A stretch of DNA of 52,208 bases from an uncultured Kiritimatiellota bacterium (lineage in GTDB: Bacteria; Verrucomicrobiota; Kiritimatiellia; RFP12; UBA1067), in NCBI GenBank assembly GCA_934675625.1, contig CAKURH010000010.1, forward strand, positions 1 to 52,208, read 5' to 3'. Positions 16,587 to 23,836 of this stretch are shown here, piece by piece. Positions within the stretch are counted from its first letter, which is position 1. The number at the start of each line of letters is the position of its first letter. The translations under genes and the position numbers were made by a program. The notes below the pieces were generated by a model. That model ran no database searches, was not told where the DNA came from, and saw only the letters and a list, made by a program, of their open reading frames with translations.

Positions 16587-18278
16587 TCACGTGTAGCGCA
16601 GAACCTCGTCCACCGTCGTGTAGCCGTCGAGGATCGAGCGGATGCCGTCCTCGCGCATCGTGCGCATGCCGAGCTCGCGCGCCTTCTCGCGGATGATCAG
16701 CGTCGGCGCCTTGTTGTTGACGAGCTCGCGCAGCGGGTTCGACATCCGCAGGTACTCGAAGACGCCCTTGCGGCCCTTGTAGCCCGTGCCGTTGCACGTC
16801 TTGCAGCCCTTGCCGTAGTAGAACGGCCGCCCGCCGATCTGGTCGCGCGTCATCTCGATGCGCTCCAACGTCTCGTCGTCCGGCTCGTACCCCTGCTTGC
16901 ACTCCTTGCAGCACGTGCGCACGAGACGCTGCCCGAGGACGCCCTCCAGCGTCGAGGAGAGGAGGTAGGGAGCGACGTTCATGTCCACGAGGCGCATCAC
17001 CGCGCCCGCCGCGTCGTTCGTGTGCAGGGTCGAGAAGACGAAGTGTCCGGTGAGCGCGGCCTGCACGGCGATCTCGGCCGTCTCCAGGTCGCGGATCTCG
17101 CCGATCATCATCACGTCCGGGTCCTGGCGCAGGAACGCGCGCAGCACCTTCGCGAACGTGTTGCCCGCGCGCGCGTCGATCGGCACCTGCACGATGCCGT
17201 CCACGTTGTACTCGACCGGCTCCTCGGCCGTGAGGAGCTTCGTGTCGATCTGGTTGATGCGGCGGAGGACGGAGTAGAGCGTCGTCGTCTTGCCGGAGCC
17301 CGTCGGGCCCGTCACGATGAAGATGCCGTTCGGCTTCTCGATGTCCATCGTGATCTGCTCGTAGACGTCTTCCGGAAGGCCGACGTTCTCGAGGTCGAGC
17401 GAGGTCGTCGTCTGGTCGAGGATTCGCATGACGACCGACTCGCCGTGAACCGTCGGCAGGCACGAGACGCGCAGGTCGACGGGACGCCCCGCGACCGTGA
17501 GCGCGATGCGGCCGTCCTGCGGCACGCGGCGCTCGGCGATGTTGAGGCCCGCGAGGATCTTCACGCGCGAGATGATCGCCGGCGCCATCTTCACGTCCGG
17601 CGCCTTCATCTCGTAGAGCGCGCCGTCGACGCGGTAGCGGATCTTGAAGTCGTCCTCGAACGGCTCGATGTGGATGTCGGCGGCGTGGTCGACGACGCCC
17701 TGGTAGAGGACGAGGTTCACGAACTTGATGATCGCGTTCGAGTTCGCCGCCGACTCCATCGAGGCGATGTCGTTCGCGTTCGCGCCCGCCGCGAGCGTCT
17801 CGTCGTCGCTCATGCCCTCGCCGAGCGACTTGATCATGTCCGCCACCGAGGCGTTCGCGTCGCCGTAGTACTGCGCGATGCGGTCCATCACGTCCTTCTC
17901 GCGGGCGAAGACGAACCGCACCTCCTTCGAGAGCGTGAACAGCATCTCGTCGGAGATGCGCGGGTCCACGAGGTCGAACGTCGCGAGCGTCACGGACGAC
18001 TCGTCGGCCGCGACGGGGAAGACGTTGTACATGCGCGCGGTCGAGGCGGGAATCGCCTCCGTCACCTCCGACTCGATCGTCATCGCGCCGAGGTCGATCG
18101 CCTCCGTGTCCTGGTACGCGGCCATCGCGGCGAGGAGCGAGTCCTCGTCGAGGATGCCCTGGTCGATGACGAGCTGGCGCGTCGTCTTCGACTCGGTCTT
18201 CGCGAGATCCTGGAGATCCTTCGCGCCGGCCTCGTCGATGTAGCCGTTCTGAACCAAAAGCTGCAGTATCTGATCCAT
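16587..18278 (-). CDS. GspE/PilB-type secretion or pilus assembly ATPase
   Basis: A 563-residue hexameric ATPase. It has an N-terminal T2SSE_N/MshEN-like domain (1-140) and a catalytic core with DIHIEP at 201-206, Walker A GPTGSGKTT at 324-332, and Asp box plus Walker B ending in GEIRD at 393-397. A zinc site has Cys457, Cys460, Cys492 and Cys495. It powers type II secretion or type IV pilus assembly at the inner membrane. No other gsp or pil gene is in the window, so GspE and PilB cannot be separated. It leads a run that contains a secreted rhamnosidase. Confidence 0.9.
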   Translation of the reverse strand: MDQILQLLVQNGYIDEAGAKDLQDLAKTESKTTRQLVIDQGILDEDSLLAAMAAYQDTEAIDLGAMTIESEVTEAIPASTARMYNVFPVAADESSVTLATFDLVDPRISDEMLFTLSKEVRFVFAREKDVMDRIAQYYGDANASVADMIKSLGEGMSDDETLAAGANANDIASMESAANSNAIIKFVNLVLYQGVVDHAADIHIEPFEDDFKIRYRVDGALYEMKAPDVKMAPAIISRVKILAGLNIAERRVPQDGRIALTVAGRPVDLRVSCLPTVHGESVVMRILDQTTTSLDLENVGLPEDVYEQITMDIEKPNGIFIVTGPTGSGKTTTLYSVLRRINQIDTKLLTAEEPVEYNVDGIVQVPIDARAGNTFAKVLRAFLRQDPDVMMIGEIRDLETAEIAVQAALTGHFVFSTLHTNDAAGAVMRLVDMNVAPYLLSSTLEGVLGQRLVRTCCKECKQGYEPDDETLERIEMTRDQIGGRPFYYGKGCKTCNGTGYKGRKGVFEYLRMSNPLRELVNNKAPTLIIREKARELGMRTMREDGIRSILDGYTTVDEVLRYT

Positions 18279-18370
18279 CAGTCGTTGTCCCGATTCTCTC
18301 GTCGGCCCTGCCGCCGCGCAACACCCGTCACGCCGACGCCGCCGACTCGTGCTTTTCAGCCGATTTGCAT

Positions 18371-18400
18371 AGTATAGCAGACTTCACTTGGCCTTGTAAA
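18371..18400 (-). promoter_or_regulatory. Promoter of the GspE-AI2E-GH78-TetR run
   Basis: TTTACA (18395-18400), 18 bp, TATACT (18371-18376). The -35 box lies within the last codons of the MocR-type gene. The leader would be about 85 nt. I see no riboswitch-like fold in it by eye. Confidence 0.55.
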
Positions 18401-19760
18401 GCGCGCGCAGGGCCTCCAGCCCCCTTTTCAGGCGCCCCAGCCCACCGGACGAGCAGAGGGAAATGCGCAGAAACGCGTCCTTTGCGCCGCGCACGACGGC
18501 AAAGCGGTCCGAGTGGAAGACGCGCACGCCCGCCGCCCGGCACGCCCGCTCGACCTCCTGCCAGCGCCCCGACGTGCCCGGCAGCGGCAGGACGCGGAAG
18601 AGGCGGCGGTCCTCCCCCGCGTCGCACCGGCCGAAAACCGCGTCGAACAGGCGGTTCGCCTCCGCCGCCTTCGCCGCCTTCGTCGCCAGCACCGTCTCCG
18701 CCGCACCCGAAAGGACGAGTTCGCCGAGGATCTCCGCATCGAGCGGACTCGCCTTGATGGCCGCATGGTGGAAGCCCGCGAGGAAGCGGTCGCGCAGGGT
18801 CGGCGGGGTGCAGACGTACGTGGCGCGCAGCCCCGGCGAAATGAGGCGCGTCGTGCCCGACAGGTAGAGGGTCGCCTCCGGCAGGCGCGCCTGGAGCGTC
18901 TGCCGCCGACGGTCGGGCGCCTCAAGCGAGGCGTCGTCCTCCAGCACAATCAGCCCGCGCCGCGCAATGACCTCCGCCAGCTCGTCCTTCCGCCGCTCCG
19001 TCAGCGTCCGCGTCGTCGGGTTGGCGCAGTTCGGCATGAGGAAGACGCCCTTGACGCCGCGCGTCGCCGCCGCCGCGTCGAGCGCCGCCGGCAGCATGCC
19101 GTGCGCATCGCCCGCCACGGGCACGAGGCGCGTCCCCGCGAGACGGGCGAACCCCAGCAGGTTCGCGTAGGTGAACGCGTCGACGGCGATCGCGTCCCCG
19201 ATGCCGAAGACGGACAGGAGCGCCGTCGAGATCGCGCCCTGGACGCCGGGGAAGACGGCCACGCAGTCCTCGGCCGCCGCCACGCCGCAGCGCGCGAGCC
19301 ACTGCCGCCCGGCCACGCGGTGCCGCCGCTTGCCGTCCCGGTCGCCGTAGGTGAAGAGGCGCCCCGCCGTCTCGCGCGCCAGCACCGTACGCGCCGCCGC
19401 GACGACCGCCGCCGCGCCCTCCTCCGGGAAGGCCTGCACGACGCCGAGGTCGATGACGTCTTCCGAAGCCCGTTCCGCAAGCCCTGGCACGGAGGCGACG
19501 AACGTGCCACGCCCCGTCACGCCGTAGACGAGGCCCTTCGCCCGGCAGACGCCGTAAGCGCGCGTGACGGTCGTGAAGTCGATGTCGAGGAAGTCCGCAA
19601 GCTCGCGCTGCGGCGGCAGGCGCGTCCCCGGCGGCAGTGCGCCGGCACGCACGTCGCGCTCCAGCGCCGACGCGAGCGCCAGATACAGAGGCCCGCCGCC
19701 CAGCGCCGCGCGCACGGGCCGCCAGCTCATCGGGTAGTCGTCGAACGAGTTGACCGGCAT
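18384..19760 (-). CDS. MocR/PdxR-like GntR-aminotransferase regulator lacking the PLP lysine
   Basis: A 458-residue fusion of a GntR winged helix (about 20-90) and a class I aminotransferase-like domain (about 100-455). The aminotransferase fold is recognisable from MPNCANPTT (Asn-Pro-Thr at 247-249) and SPGLRATY. The residue that should be the pyridoxal-phosphate Schiff-base lysine is Arg305 (SGTTRLISPGLR instead of SFSKTLxPGLR), encoded CGC. The usual DDY motif reads EDDASLE. It probably binds an effector without aldimine chemistry. It lies 19 bp downstream of argC on the same strand, so an amino-acid-linked role is plausible but unproven. Confidence 0.88.
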   Translation of the reverse strand: MPVNSFDDYPMSWRPVRAALGGGPLYLALASALERDVRAGALPPGTRLPPQRELADFLDIDFTTVTRAYGVCRAKGLVYGVTGRGTFVASVPGLAERASEDVIDLGVVQAFPEEGAAAVVAAARTVLARETAGRLFTYGDRDGKRRHRVAGRQWLARCGVAAAEDCVAVFPGVQGAISTALLSVFGIGDAIAVDAFTYANLLGFARLAGTRLVPVAGDAHGMLPAALDAAAATRGVKGVFLMPNCANPTTRTLTERRKDELAEVIARRGLIVLEDDASLEAPDRRRQTLQARLPEATLYLSGTTRLISPGLRATYVCTPPTLRDRFLAGFHHAAIKASPLDAEILGELVLSGAAETVLATKAAKAAEANRLFDAVFGRCDAGEDRRLFRVLPLPGTSGRWQEVERACRAAGVRVFHSDRFAVVRGAKDAFLRISLCSSGGLGRLKRGLEALRALYKAK

Positions 19761-19779
19761 CCGCTGTCCCGAAACGGCT

Positions 19780-20733
19780 TCAGGCGACCAGCCCCTCGTC
19801 TTCGGCGCAGCCGAGGACGAGGTTCATGTTCTGGATCGCGGCGCCGGACGCGCCCTTGCCGAGATTGTCGAAGCGCGCGACGAGCAGCAGACGCTCCTCG
19901 TTGCCGCAGACCGAGACCTCCATCGCGTCGCGTCCCGACAGGGCCGCCGAGGACAGGAAGCCGCCCTCCTCCGCCGCCGGGTCGTCGACGACGCGCACAA
20001 GCCCCTGCGCATAGGCGGCGCGGTAGATTGCGCGCAGGTGCGCGCACACCGAACCCGCCCCCTGCGGGACGTGCAGCTGCGACGCGGCGAGCTGAACCGT
20101 CACCTCCATGCCGCTGTAATGGGGCACGACCACGGGCGAGAAGCACGGCGCGAAAGCGAGGCCGCAGATTTTCGTCATTTCCGGCAGGTGCTTGTGCGCC
20201 TGGCCGAGCGCATACTGCCGACCGCCGAGGAAAAGCCCCTTCGCTCCGCACCCCTCAACGCCATATTCGGCAATCATCTTCTTGCCGCCGCCCGAATAGC
20301 CAGTGAGCGAGAACGCGCAGAGCCGCGCGTCGCGCGGCAGGACGCCCGCCCGCACCAGCGGCTCGACGAGCGCGACGAAGCCGCTCGCGTGGCAGCCGGG
20401 GTTCGCGATGCGCTTCGCGCGCGCGAGACGCGCGCGGCGGCCGGCGAGTTCGGGAAAGCCGTATTCCCAGCCGTCCGCCGTGCGATGCGCCGTCGACGTG
20501 TCGATGACGACAGTCTCCGGGTTCTCGACCAGCCGCACAGCCTCGACCGCCGCCGCGTCCGGAAGGCACAGGAACGAGACGTCGGCGCCGTTCAGGGCCG
20601 CGCGCCGCGCGGCGGGATCCTTGCGGGTCTCTTCCGGCAGGACGACGACCTCGATGTCCGTGCGCGCGGCAAGACGCTCCCGAATGCGAAGCCCCGTCGT
20701 GCCGGCGCTTCCGTCAATGAACACTTTCTTCAT
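19780..20733 (-). CDS. argC: N-acetyl-gamma-glutamyl-phosphate reductase, type 2
   Basis: A 317-residue NADPH-dependent enzyme of arginine biosynthesis that reduces N-acetylglutamyl phosphate to the semialdehyde. The N-terminal nucleotide motif is FIDGSAGTTG, the short-form (type 2) ArgC signature. STAHRTADGWEYG follows, and the active-site Cys lies in ANPGCHASG. The ATG at 20733 has AAGGTG 9 nt upstream; a GTG at 20745 would shift the start into the ribosome site. No other arg gene is in view. It is co-directional with the MocR-type regulator and divergent from tRNA-Asn. Confidence 0.93.
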   Translation of the reverse strand: MKKVFIDGSAGTTGLRIRERLAARTDIEVVVLPEETRKDPAARRAALNGADVSFLCLPDAAAVEAVRLVENPETVVIDTSTAHRTADGWEYGFPELAGRRARLARAKRIANPGCHASGFVALVEPLVRAGVLPRDARLCAFSLTGYSGGGKKMIAEYGVEGCGAKGLFLGGRQYALGQAHKHLPEMTKICGLAFAPCFSPVVVPHYSGMEVTVQLAASQLHVPQGAGSVCAHLRAIYRAAYAQGLVRVVDDPAAEEGGFLSSAALSGRDAMEVSVCGNEERLLLVARFDNLGKGASGAAIQNMNLVLGCAEDEGLVA

Positions 20734-20757
20734 TTTCTGATTCACCTTTTCGGGCGA

Positions 20758-20763
20758 ATTATA
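20758..20763 (-). promoter_or_regulatory. argC -10 box
   Basis: TATAAT on the minus strand followed by a TCGCCC discriminator, with a weak -35 (TGTTGG) at 17 bp. The leader is about 17-18 nt and contains AAGGTG. Confidence 0.5.
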
Positions 20764-20813
20764 TCAAAAATGCGCCGCACCCAACAGATGCCGCCGCAGG
20801 TGAAAATACCCCC

Positions 20814-20843
20814 TTGCGCACGGAACGGAAATTATGATATACT
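20814..20843 (+). promoter_or_regulatory. Promoter of tRNA-Asn
   Basis: TTGCGC (20814-20819), 18 bp, TATACT (20838-20843) preceded by TGA (extended -10). The discriminator is ACGCGCC, a GC-rich type expected for stable-RNA promoters. Transcription should start about 26 nt before the mature tRNA. Confidence 0.7.
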
Positions 20844-20875
20844 ACGCGCCATTGAACGAAAGTTCAGTTGATTGT

Positions 20876-20950
20876 TCGGGCGTGGCGCAGTGGTAGCGCA
20901 GTTGACTGTTAATCAATTGGTCGCTGGTTCGAATCCAGCCGCCCGAGCCA
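20876..20950 (+). tRNA. trnN: tRNA-Asn (anticodon GTT)
   Basis: The cloverleaf can be drawn fully. The 7-bp acceptor stem pairs TCGGGCG with CGCCCGA. The D arm contains AGTGGTAG. The anticodon stem pairs GTTGA with TCAAT around the loop CTGTTAA, giving anticodon GTT. The T arm is GCTGG-TTCGAAT-CCAGC. Discriminator G20947 is followed by an encoded CCA. A terminator hairpin follows 14 bp later. Confidence 0.97.
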
Positions 20951-20964
20951 ATTTAGAAATGAGG

Positions 20965-20992
20965 AAACCCCAGTAAAAACTGGGGTTTTTCG
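20965..20992 (+). terminator. Rho-independent terminator after tRNA-Asn
   Basis: A 9-bp stem AAACCCCAG/CTGGGGTTT around a TAAAAA loop, followed by a T run. It ends the tRNA transcript. Confidence 0.9.
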
Positions 20993-21012
20993 TTTTTGGG
21001 CAACGTTTGGGC

Positions 21013-21053
21013 AACAAAAGAGCCCGTTCACGCAACGGATGCGCGAACGGGCT
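21013..21053 (-). terminator. Terminator hairpin after the biotin carboxyltransferase gene
   Basis: The inverted repeat AGCCCGTTC (21021-21029) / GAACGGGCT (21045-21053), read on the minus strand, is followed by CTTTTGTTG. It lies about 32 bp after the stop at 21085 and faces the tRNA terminator. Confidence 0.7.
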
Positions 21054-21084
21054 TCCCGTTTCGCCGAGGAACTGGAGCCCCGCT

Positions 21085-22776
21085 TCAACCGACGGTCGCG
21101 AGAACCTGTCCCTTCTGGACGGCCTTGCCGTGCTCGACGAGGAAGGTGATCTTCCCGGCTGCCGGCGCCTTGATCGGGTTGAAGAGCTTCATCGCCTCGA
21201 CGACGCAGACGGCCTCGCCGGGCTTCACGCCCGCGCCGTCCGCCGCCAGCGGCGGCTTGCCCGGCGCGTCGCTGCGGTAGAACGTGCCGTTCAGCGGCGC
21301 GAGAACCGGGGTTCCCTTCACGTCGGCGGACGCCGCCGGCGCCGCGCCTTTCGTCTGCGGCGCGGCAGCCGTCGGCTCGGCCGCGCGCGCCTTCTCCTCC
21401 TCGTCCGCCGGGATCGGCCCGCCTTCCTTGCGCCACTTGAAGTAGCCGAGCGCGACCTCCGGGAAGAGCGCGTAGGAGAGGATGTCCTCCTCGGACTGGA
21501 TCGTGTTCGGCGGCAGCGCGTCCGCCGCCGCGACGAGGCCCGGCTTCAGCAGGTCGGCCGGACGGCACGTGATGGGCTTCAGCTTGCCGATCAGCTTCTT
21601 CTGGAGCTTCGGGTCGATCAGCGCCGGCGTCGCGCCGTAGTAGCCCGCCGCGTAGCGCTTCGTCTCGTCCGTCACCATCGAATACCGCTTGCCTGAGAGG
21701 ACGTTCAGCACGGACTGGACGCCGACGATCTGCGAGGTCGGCGTGACGAGCGGCGGATAGCCGAGGTCGGCGCGCGTCTTCGGCAGCTCCTCCAGCACCT
21801 CGTCGAGGCGGTCCAGCGCGTCCTGCTGGGCGAGCTGGGAGCGGAGGTTCGAGATCATGCCGCCGGGAATCGCGTGCACGAGCACGCCCGCGTCGACGGC
21901 CTCGACCTTCGACGAGCTCGCCGGCTGGCGCTTCTTCTTCAGCTCCTTGAAATAGGCGTTGATCTTCGTCAGGGCCGCGCGGTCAAGCCCGCAGTCGAAG
22001 CCGACCGACTCCAGGATCGAGACGACCGACTCCGTCGGCGGCTGGGACGAGAACGACGAAAGCGTGGAGATCGCGCAGTCGAAGCAGCCCGCGCCCGCCT
22101 CGGCGGCGGCGAGGTACATCGCGGCGGCCATGCCGCTCGTCATGTGCGAATGCACCTGGATCGGCATCTCCGGCAGCGCCTTCTTCAGCGCGCCGACGAG
22201 CTCGCGCGCGGCGCCCGGCGTGAGGATGCCCGCCATGTCCTTGATCGCGAGCGAGTCGATGCCCATCGCCGCCTGCTGCCGGGCGAGCTTCACGTAGGCC
22301 GCGACCGTGTGGACGGGCGATGTCGTGTAGCAGATCGTGCCCTGCGCGTGCCCGCCGTACTTCTTCACGCTGCGGATCGCCGTCTCCAGGTTGCGCGGGT
22401 CGTTCAGCGCGTCGAAGACGCGGAAGATGTCCATCCCGTTCTCGCACGCGAGCGCGACGAACCGCTCGACGACGTCGTCAGGGTAGTGCTTGTAGCCGAG
22501 GATGTTCTGGCCGCGCAAAAGCATCTGGAGCGGCGTCTTCCTGCAGACCTTCTTGATCTCGCGCAGGCGCTGCCACGGGTTCTCGCGCAGGAAGCGCATG
22601 CAGACGTCGAACGTCGCGCCGCCCCAGCACTCAAGCGAGTAGAAGCCCGCGTTGTCCATCGTCTCGGCAATCTTCAGGATGTCGTCCGTCCGCATCCGCG
22701 TCGCCCAGAGGGACTGGTGCGCGTCGCGGAGCGTCGTGTCGGTGATGCGAATAAGGTTTTTCGTCTTCATTTTCAT
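21085..22776 (-). CDS. Biotin-dependent carboxyltransferase (pyruvate carboxylase subunit B / oxaloacetate decarboxylase alpha)
   Basis: A 563-residue protein with an N-terminal HMGL-like TIM barrel. The catalytic and metal motifs are ITDTTLRDAHQSLWATRM near the start and IQVHSHMTSGM in mid-barrel. The conserved carboxyltransferase domain, an Ala/Pro linker (about 450-485) and a C-terminal biotinyl domain follow, with biotin attached at Lys530 in VEAMKLF. It transfers CO2 between carboxybiotin and pyruvate/oxaloacetate. No biotin carboxylase (PycA) or oadB/oadG gene is adjacent, so the direction of use is unclear. The nearby ppdK suits a PEP-pyruvate-oxaloacetate node. The -10 box is 8 bp from the ATG. 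Confidence 0.9.
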   Translation of the reverse strand: MKMKTKNLIRITDTTLRDAHQSLWATRMRTDDILKIAETMDNAGFYSLECWGGATFDVCMRFLRENPWQRLREIKKVCRKTPLQMLLRGQNILGYKHYPDDVVERFVALACENGMDIFRVFDALNDPRNLETAIRSVKKYGGHAQGTICYTTSPVHTVAAYVKLARQQAAMGIDSLAIKDMAGILTPGAARELVGALKKALPEMPIQVHSHMTSGMAAAMYLAAAEAGAGCFDCAISTLSSFSSQPPTESVVSILESVGFDCGLDRAALTKINAYFKELKKKRQPASSSKVEAVDAGVLVHAIPGGMISNLRSQLAQQDALDRLDEVLEELPKTRADLGYPPLVTPTSQIVGVQSVLNVLSGKRYSMVTDETKRYAAGYYGATPALIDPKLQKKLIGKLKPITCRPADLLKPGLVAAADALPPNTIQSEEDILSYALFPEVALGYFKWRKEGGPIPADEEEKARAAEPTAAAPQTKGAAPAASADVKGTPVLAPLNGTFYRSDAPGKPPLAADGAGVKPGEAVCVVEAMKLFNPIKAPAAGKITFLVEHGKAVQKGQVLATVG

Positions 22777-22784
22777 TTGTCGCT

Positions 22785-22790
22785 ATTATA
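22785..22790 (-). promoter_or_regulatory. Extended -10 promoter of the carboxyltransferase gene, predicted leaderless
   Basis: TTTTTGG immediately before TATAAT (minus strand) gives a TGn extended -10, and no good -35 is seen. There are 8 bp to the ATG at 22776 and no ribosome site. Confidence 0.6.
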
Positions 22791-22814
22791 CCAAAAACGA
22801 GGTGCCATCGCCCG

Positions 22815-23822
22815 TCAGAGCCGGACGACGCCGAGGTCGGACGGAATCCACCAGCCGTGCAGCGAAAGCTCGAACGGAAAGACGCGGATGCCGTCCGGCG
22901 CGCAGTTGCGCTTGAAGGCCTGCGTGAAGAAGCGCGTCATGAACGTCTTGAGCGTCCGCGCAACCGTCGCCGCGTCGAAGCGGCCCGCAAAGTAGCGTTC
23001 GGCGGATGCCGCCAAGTCCTTCGACCCCATCTCGTTCACGATGAAGTTCCAGAGGAAGAAGTCGTGCAGTTCGTAAGGGCCGATCTTGTTTTCCGTCACC
23101 TGCCCCTTGACGAGCTCCGGCGAGATCGGCGTGTCGATGATGTCCTGCACGGCGTCCGCCGCCAGCTGACTTCCCGCCGCGACGCTGCGCCGTTGCGCGC
23201 GCGCCCACCAAGCGCAGACCTGGCGGACGACGGTCTTCGGCACGCCCGCGTTGACGCCGAACATCGACATGTGGTCGCCGTTGAACGTGCACCAGCCAAG
23301 CGCGATCTCCGAGAGGTCGCCCGTGCCAAGGACGATGCCGCCGACCATGTTCGCGCGATCCATGAGAATCAGCGTGCGCATGCGCGCCTGGGCGTTCTCG
23401 TAGGTGACGTCCGGCGTCGTCCCGTCGTGGCCGATGTCCTTCAGGTGCTGACGCACCGACTTCGCAATCGAAATCGTCTCCAGCTTGAGCCCAAGCCCTT
23501 CGCAGAGCCGGTCGGCGTTGCCTTTCGTGCGTGTCGACGTGCCGAAGCCCGGCAGCGTCAGGACGTGCAGACCCTTCTTGTCGTAGCCCAGCCGCGCGAA
23601 CGCCGCGTGCGCGACGAGCAGGACGAGCGTCGAGTCGAGGCCGCCGGAGAGGCCGATCACGACATCGCGGCAGCGAATCGCCTTCAGGCGCCGCGCAAGG
23701 CCCTTGACCTGCGTCGCGAAGACGGACGCGGGGCGGCACGGAAACGGCGTCACCGCGCCCTTTTTCGGGGGTTTCCCGAGAAAGGCGCGGTGCGTGGCGA
23801 GCGAACCCAGTTCCTTTCGCAT
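22815..23822 (-). CDS. nadE: NAD+ synthase, synthetase domain only
   Basis: A 335-residue protein matching the C-terminal amidating domain of the large glutamine-dependent NAD+ synthetases. It has the PP-loop VIGLSGGLDSTLVLL, then DVTYENAQARMRT, GTGDLSEIALGW and FNGDHMSMFGVN. It converts deamido-NAD to NAD+ using ATP and ammonia. The roughly 330-residue N-terminal glutaminase (nitrilase) domain of this subfamily is absent, and there is no room for it next to ppdK. I start at 23822. A GTG at 23840 overlaps the ppdK stop (GTGA) and is an alternative. It is probably co-transcribed with ppdK. Confidence 0.88.
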   Translation of the reverse strand: MRKELGSLATHRAFLGKPPKKGAVTPFPCRPASVFATQVKGLARRLKAIRCRDVVIGLSGGLDSTLVLLVAHAAFARLGYDKKGLHVLTLPGFGTSTRTKGNADRLCEGLGLKLETISIAKSVRQHLKDIGHDGTTPDVTYENAQARMRTLILMDRANMVGGIVLGTGDLSEIALGWCTFNGDHMSMFGVNAGVPKTVVRQVCAWWARAQRRSVAAGSQLAADAVQDIIDTPISPELVKGQVTENKIGPYELHDFFLWNFIVNEMGSKDLAASAERYFAGRFDAATVARTLKTFMTRFFTQAFKRNCAPDGIRVFPFELSLHGWWIPSDLGVVRL

Positions 23823-23836
23823 GGTCGCCCGTCGCC

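Noticed and set aside
20990..21020. Repeated TTTGGGCAAC after tRNA-Asn as a possible integration site
   Set aside because: It does not duplicate the tRNA 3' end, no integrase is nearby, and the flanking genes are ordinary metabolic genes.
20909..21568. A minus-strand reading frame whose C-terminus reads GRLDSNQRPID
   Set aside because: That ending is a well-known artefact of translating a tRNA gene backwards. The frame runs through tRNA-Asn, two terminators and the real carboxyltransferase gene.
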